Under the pieces are notes generated by a model. That model did no database searches. It saw nothing but the letters and a program-made list of their open reading frames with translations, and had not been told where the DNA came from. Below are positions 4,806 through 5,661 of a stretch of 5,661 nucleotides of DNA, in pieces. The DNA comes from Bacillota bacterium. Its GTDB lineage: Bacteria > Bacillota > Bacilli > Tumebacillales > Effusibacillaceae. The position numbers were made by a program, and so were the translations under genes. Within the stretch, counting starts at the first letter, position 1. Every line of letters starts with the position of its first letter. Location: positions 1-5,661 of the forward strand of contig JAGVBM010000084.1 of the NCBI GenBank assembly GCA_020059765.1, read 5' to 3'.

Positions 4806-5249
4806 ATGAAAGTGATATTCTTGCAAGACGTGAAAGGACAAGGCAAAAAAGACGAAATCAAAGAGGTGTCCGATGCCTACGCCCGCAACGTTTTATTGAA
4901 GAAAGGACTTGCAGAAGAAGCATCTGAGACGAATCTGAACAAGCATAAAGCGATCAACAAAGCAAACGAAAAACGGGCGCAAGAAGAGTTGGAAGAAGCC
5001 AAGAAGTTGGCGGGAGTTTTGCAAGAAGCAGTTGTGCAATTGAAAACAAAAGCGGGTGAAGGGGGACGCGTATTCGGGTCGGTAACCAGCAAACAAATTG
5101 CCGATGCACTGGACGCGCTCCATCTGAAAATCGATAAACGCAAGATCCACCTGCAAGAACCGATCAAGTCCCTTGGCACGACCATCGTCCAAGTCAAGCT
5201 GCATCCGGAAGTAACAGCGGAATTGCGGGTACACGTACAAGCGGAGTAG
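4806..5249 (+). CDS. rplI: 50S ribosomal protein L9
   Basis: A 147-residue bL9, the usual length. It binds 23S rRNA at the base of the L1 stalk and helps keep the reading frame. The N-terminal domain has MKVIFLQDVKGQGKKDEIKE and the family signature region VSDAYARNVLLKKGLAEEA (21-39); most L9 proteins I recall have Gly where Ala24 stands. The long connecting helix follows (about 41-80, NLNKHKAINKANEKRAQEEL onward). The C-terminal RNA-binding domain has GSVTSKQIADAL (91-102). The start is ATG 4806, with GGGGG at 4794-4798 seven nt upstream, and gives the family's MKVIFL beginning. The upstream in-frame ATG at 4782 would add eight unconserved residues spanning the RBS. It is followed after 8 nt by the Lon-type protease gene. 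Confidence 0.97.
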   Translation: MKVIFLQDVKGQGKKDEIKEVSDAYARNVLLKKGLAEEASETNLNKHKAINKANEKRAQEELEEAKKLAGVLQEAVVQLKTKAGEGGRVFGSVTSKQIADALDALHLKIDKRKIHLQEPIKSLGTTIVQVKLHPEVTAELRVHVQAE

Positions 5250-5257
5250 GAGCTGCC

Positions 5258-5661
5258 ATGAAAAAATTATTTGAGAAACTCAACATTATTCCGAACAGCA
5301 CACTGCACAAGAAGCTGGAAAACGAGGAAGCGCTTCGTCGACAGGTGACAGCGCTTTTTGGCATATTAAGCAACTTCTACGGGGCAGACAAGCTGGTCCT
5401 GCGTGCCGGGAAACTGGAAGCGTTGACCCTGATGCGATCCACCGATCTGGCAGAAAGGGTGCTGGCCCTGCAGCGAATCGTGTTTGAAAACCCCAATCTC
5501 AACGACCGGCCGACTGATGACCAAATTCCCGAGATCCTGCAGGAGGTCGAAGAAACACTGGCGGATATGTTGGCCCGCCGTTCCGTGGAGGCGGAAATCG
5601 AAGCAAAAATCAACGAACGCATGCAAGAACGACATGAGGAATATGTGCAAGAAATCCGTTC
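5258..5661 (+). CDS. lonC: Lon-family ATP-dependent protease, LonC type, N-terminal part (cut by window edge)
   Basis: The first 134 codons of a longer gene. The N-terminus is leucine- and charge-rich (MKKLFEKLNIIP). It is followed by LFGILSNFYGADKLVLRAGK (33-52), then LEALTLMRSTDLAERVLALQ (53-72), a pattern I recall from the Lon-like proteases of endospore formers (TIGR02903, spore_lon_C). A predicted helical, coiled-coil stretch follows (about 105-134, VEAEIEAKINERMQERHEEY). The AAA+ ATPase and Ser-Lys protease domains would lie beyond the window, so catalytic residues cannot be checked. ATG 5258 is preceded by AGGAG (5248-5252), which overlaps the rplI stop, with a 5-nt gap. That implies co-transcription with rplI. 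Members are known only from spore-forming Bacillota, which supports that lifestyle here. Confidence 0.75.
   Translation, partial: MKKLFEKLNIIPNSTLHKKLENEEALRRQVTALFGILSNFYGADKLVLRAGKLEALTLMRSTDLAERVLALQRIVFENPNLNDRPTDDQIPEILQEVEETLADMLARRSVEAEIEAKINERMQERHEEYVQEIR

Noticed and set aside
4893..5240. Minus-strand open frames opposite rplI.
   Set aside because: L9 is unmistakable on the plus strand; the opposite frames lack an RBS and any family motif.

Overview
The window looks like chromosomal DNA from a Gram-positive, endospore-forming member of the Bacillota, in the broad Bacilli/Alicyclobacillaceae neighbourhood. The genus cannot be fixed from the sequence alone. The evidence is strong AGGAGG-type ribosome binding sites before nearly every gene, a YfmR-like ABC-F protein, a MazG-like small protein, and rplI followed directly by what reads as the sporulation-restricted Lon-type protease LonC. 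Base composition is roughly balanced.

Left end (1-791): the 3' part of an IS200/IS605-family tnpB gene (RNA-guided nuclease) is followed by the element's right-end hairpin. Abruptly after that comes the last ~98 codons of an FAD-dependent GMC oxidoreductase. The simplest reading is that the element inserted into the GMC gene and left a 3' remnant.

792-1162: one small hydrophilic protein of unknown function (60 aa, excellent RBS) and a strong hairpin terminator. The terminator lies between it and the convergent minus-strand genes.

1163-3628 (minus strand): a likely two-gene transcription unit of a DUF2062 membrane protein and an ABC-F ATPase of the YfmR/Uup type. The ABC-F protein is predicted to act on the ribosome.

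3733-4195 (minus strand): a monocistronic gene for a small exported protein of unknown function. It has a signal peptide, an internal 14-residue tandem repeat and its own terminator.

4196-4388: a divergent intergenic region. It holds a palindromic TTGCAA that could serve as -35 element in both directions, a perfect 9-bp stem-loop and a perfect 10-bp tandem repeat.

4389-5661 (plus strand): a MazG-like protein, ribosomal protein L9 (rplI) and the N-terminal third or less of a Lon-family protease (probably lonC), cut by the window edge. rplI and lonC are 8 nt apart and probably co-transcribed.

Most of the window is conserved housekeeping sequence. The parts least explained by known families are the TnpB/omega-RNA insertion with its altered zinc finger, the 60-aa protein, and the repeat-bearing secreted protein with its divergent control region. 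I saw no CRISPR array, tRNA or rRNA, and no clearly new multi-gene system.
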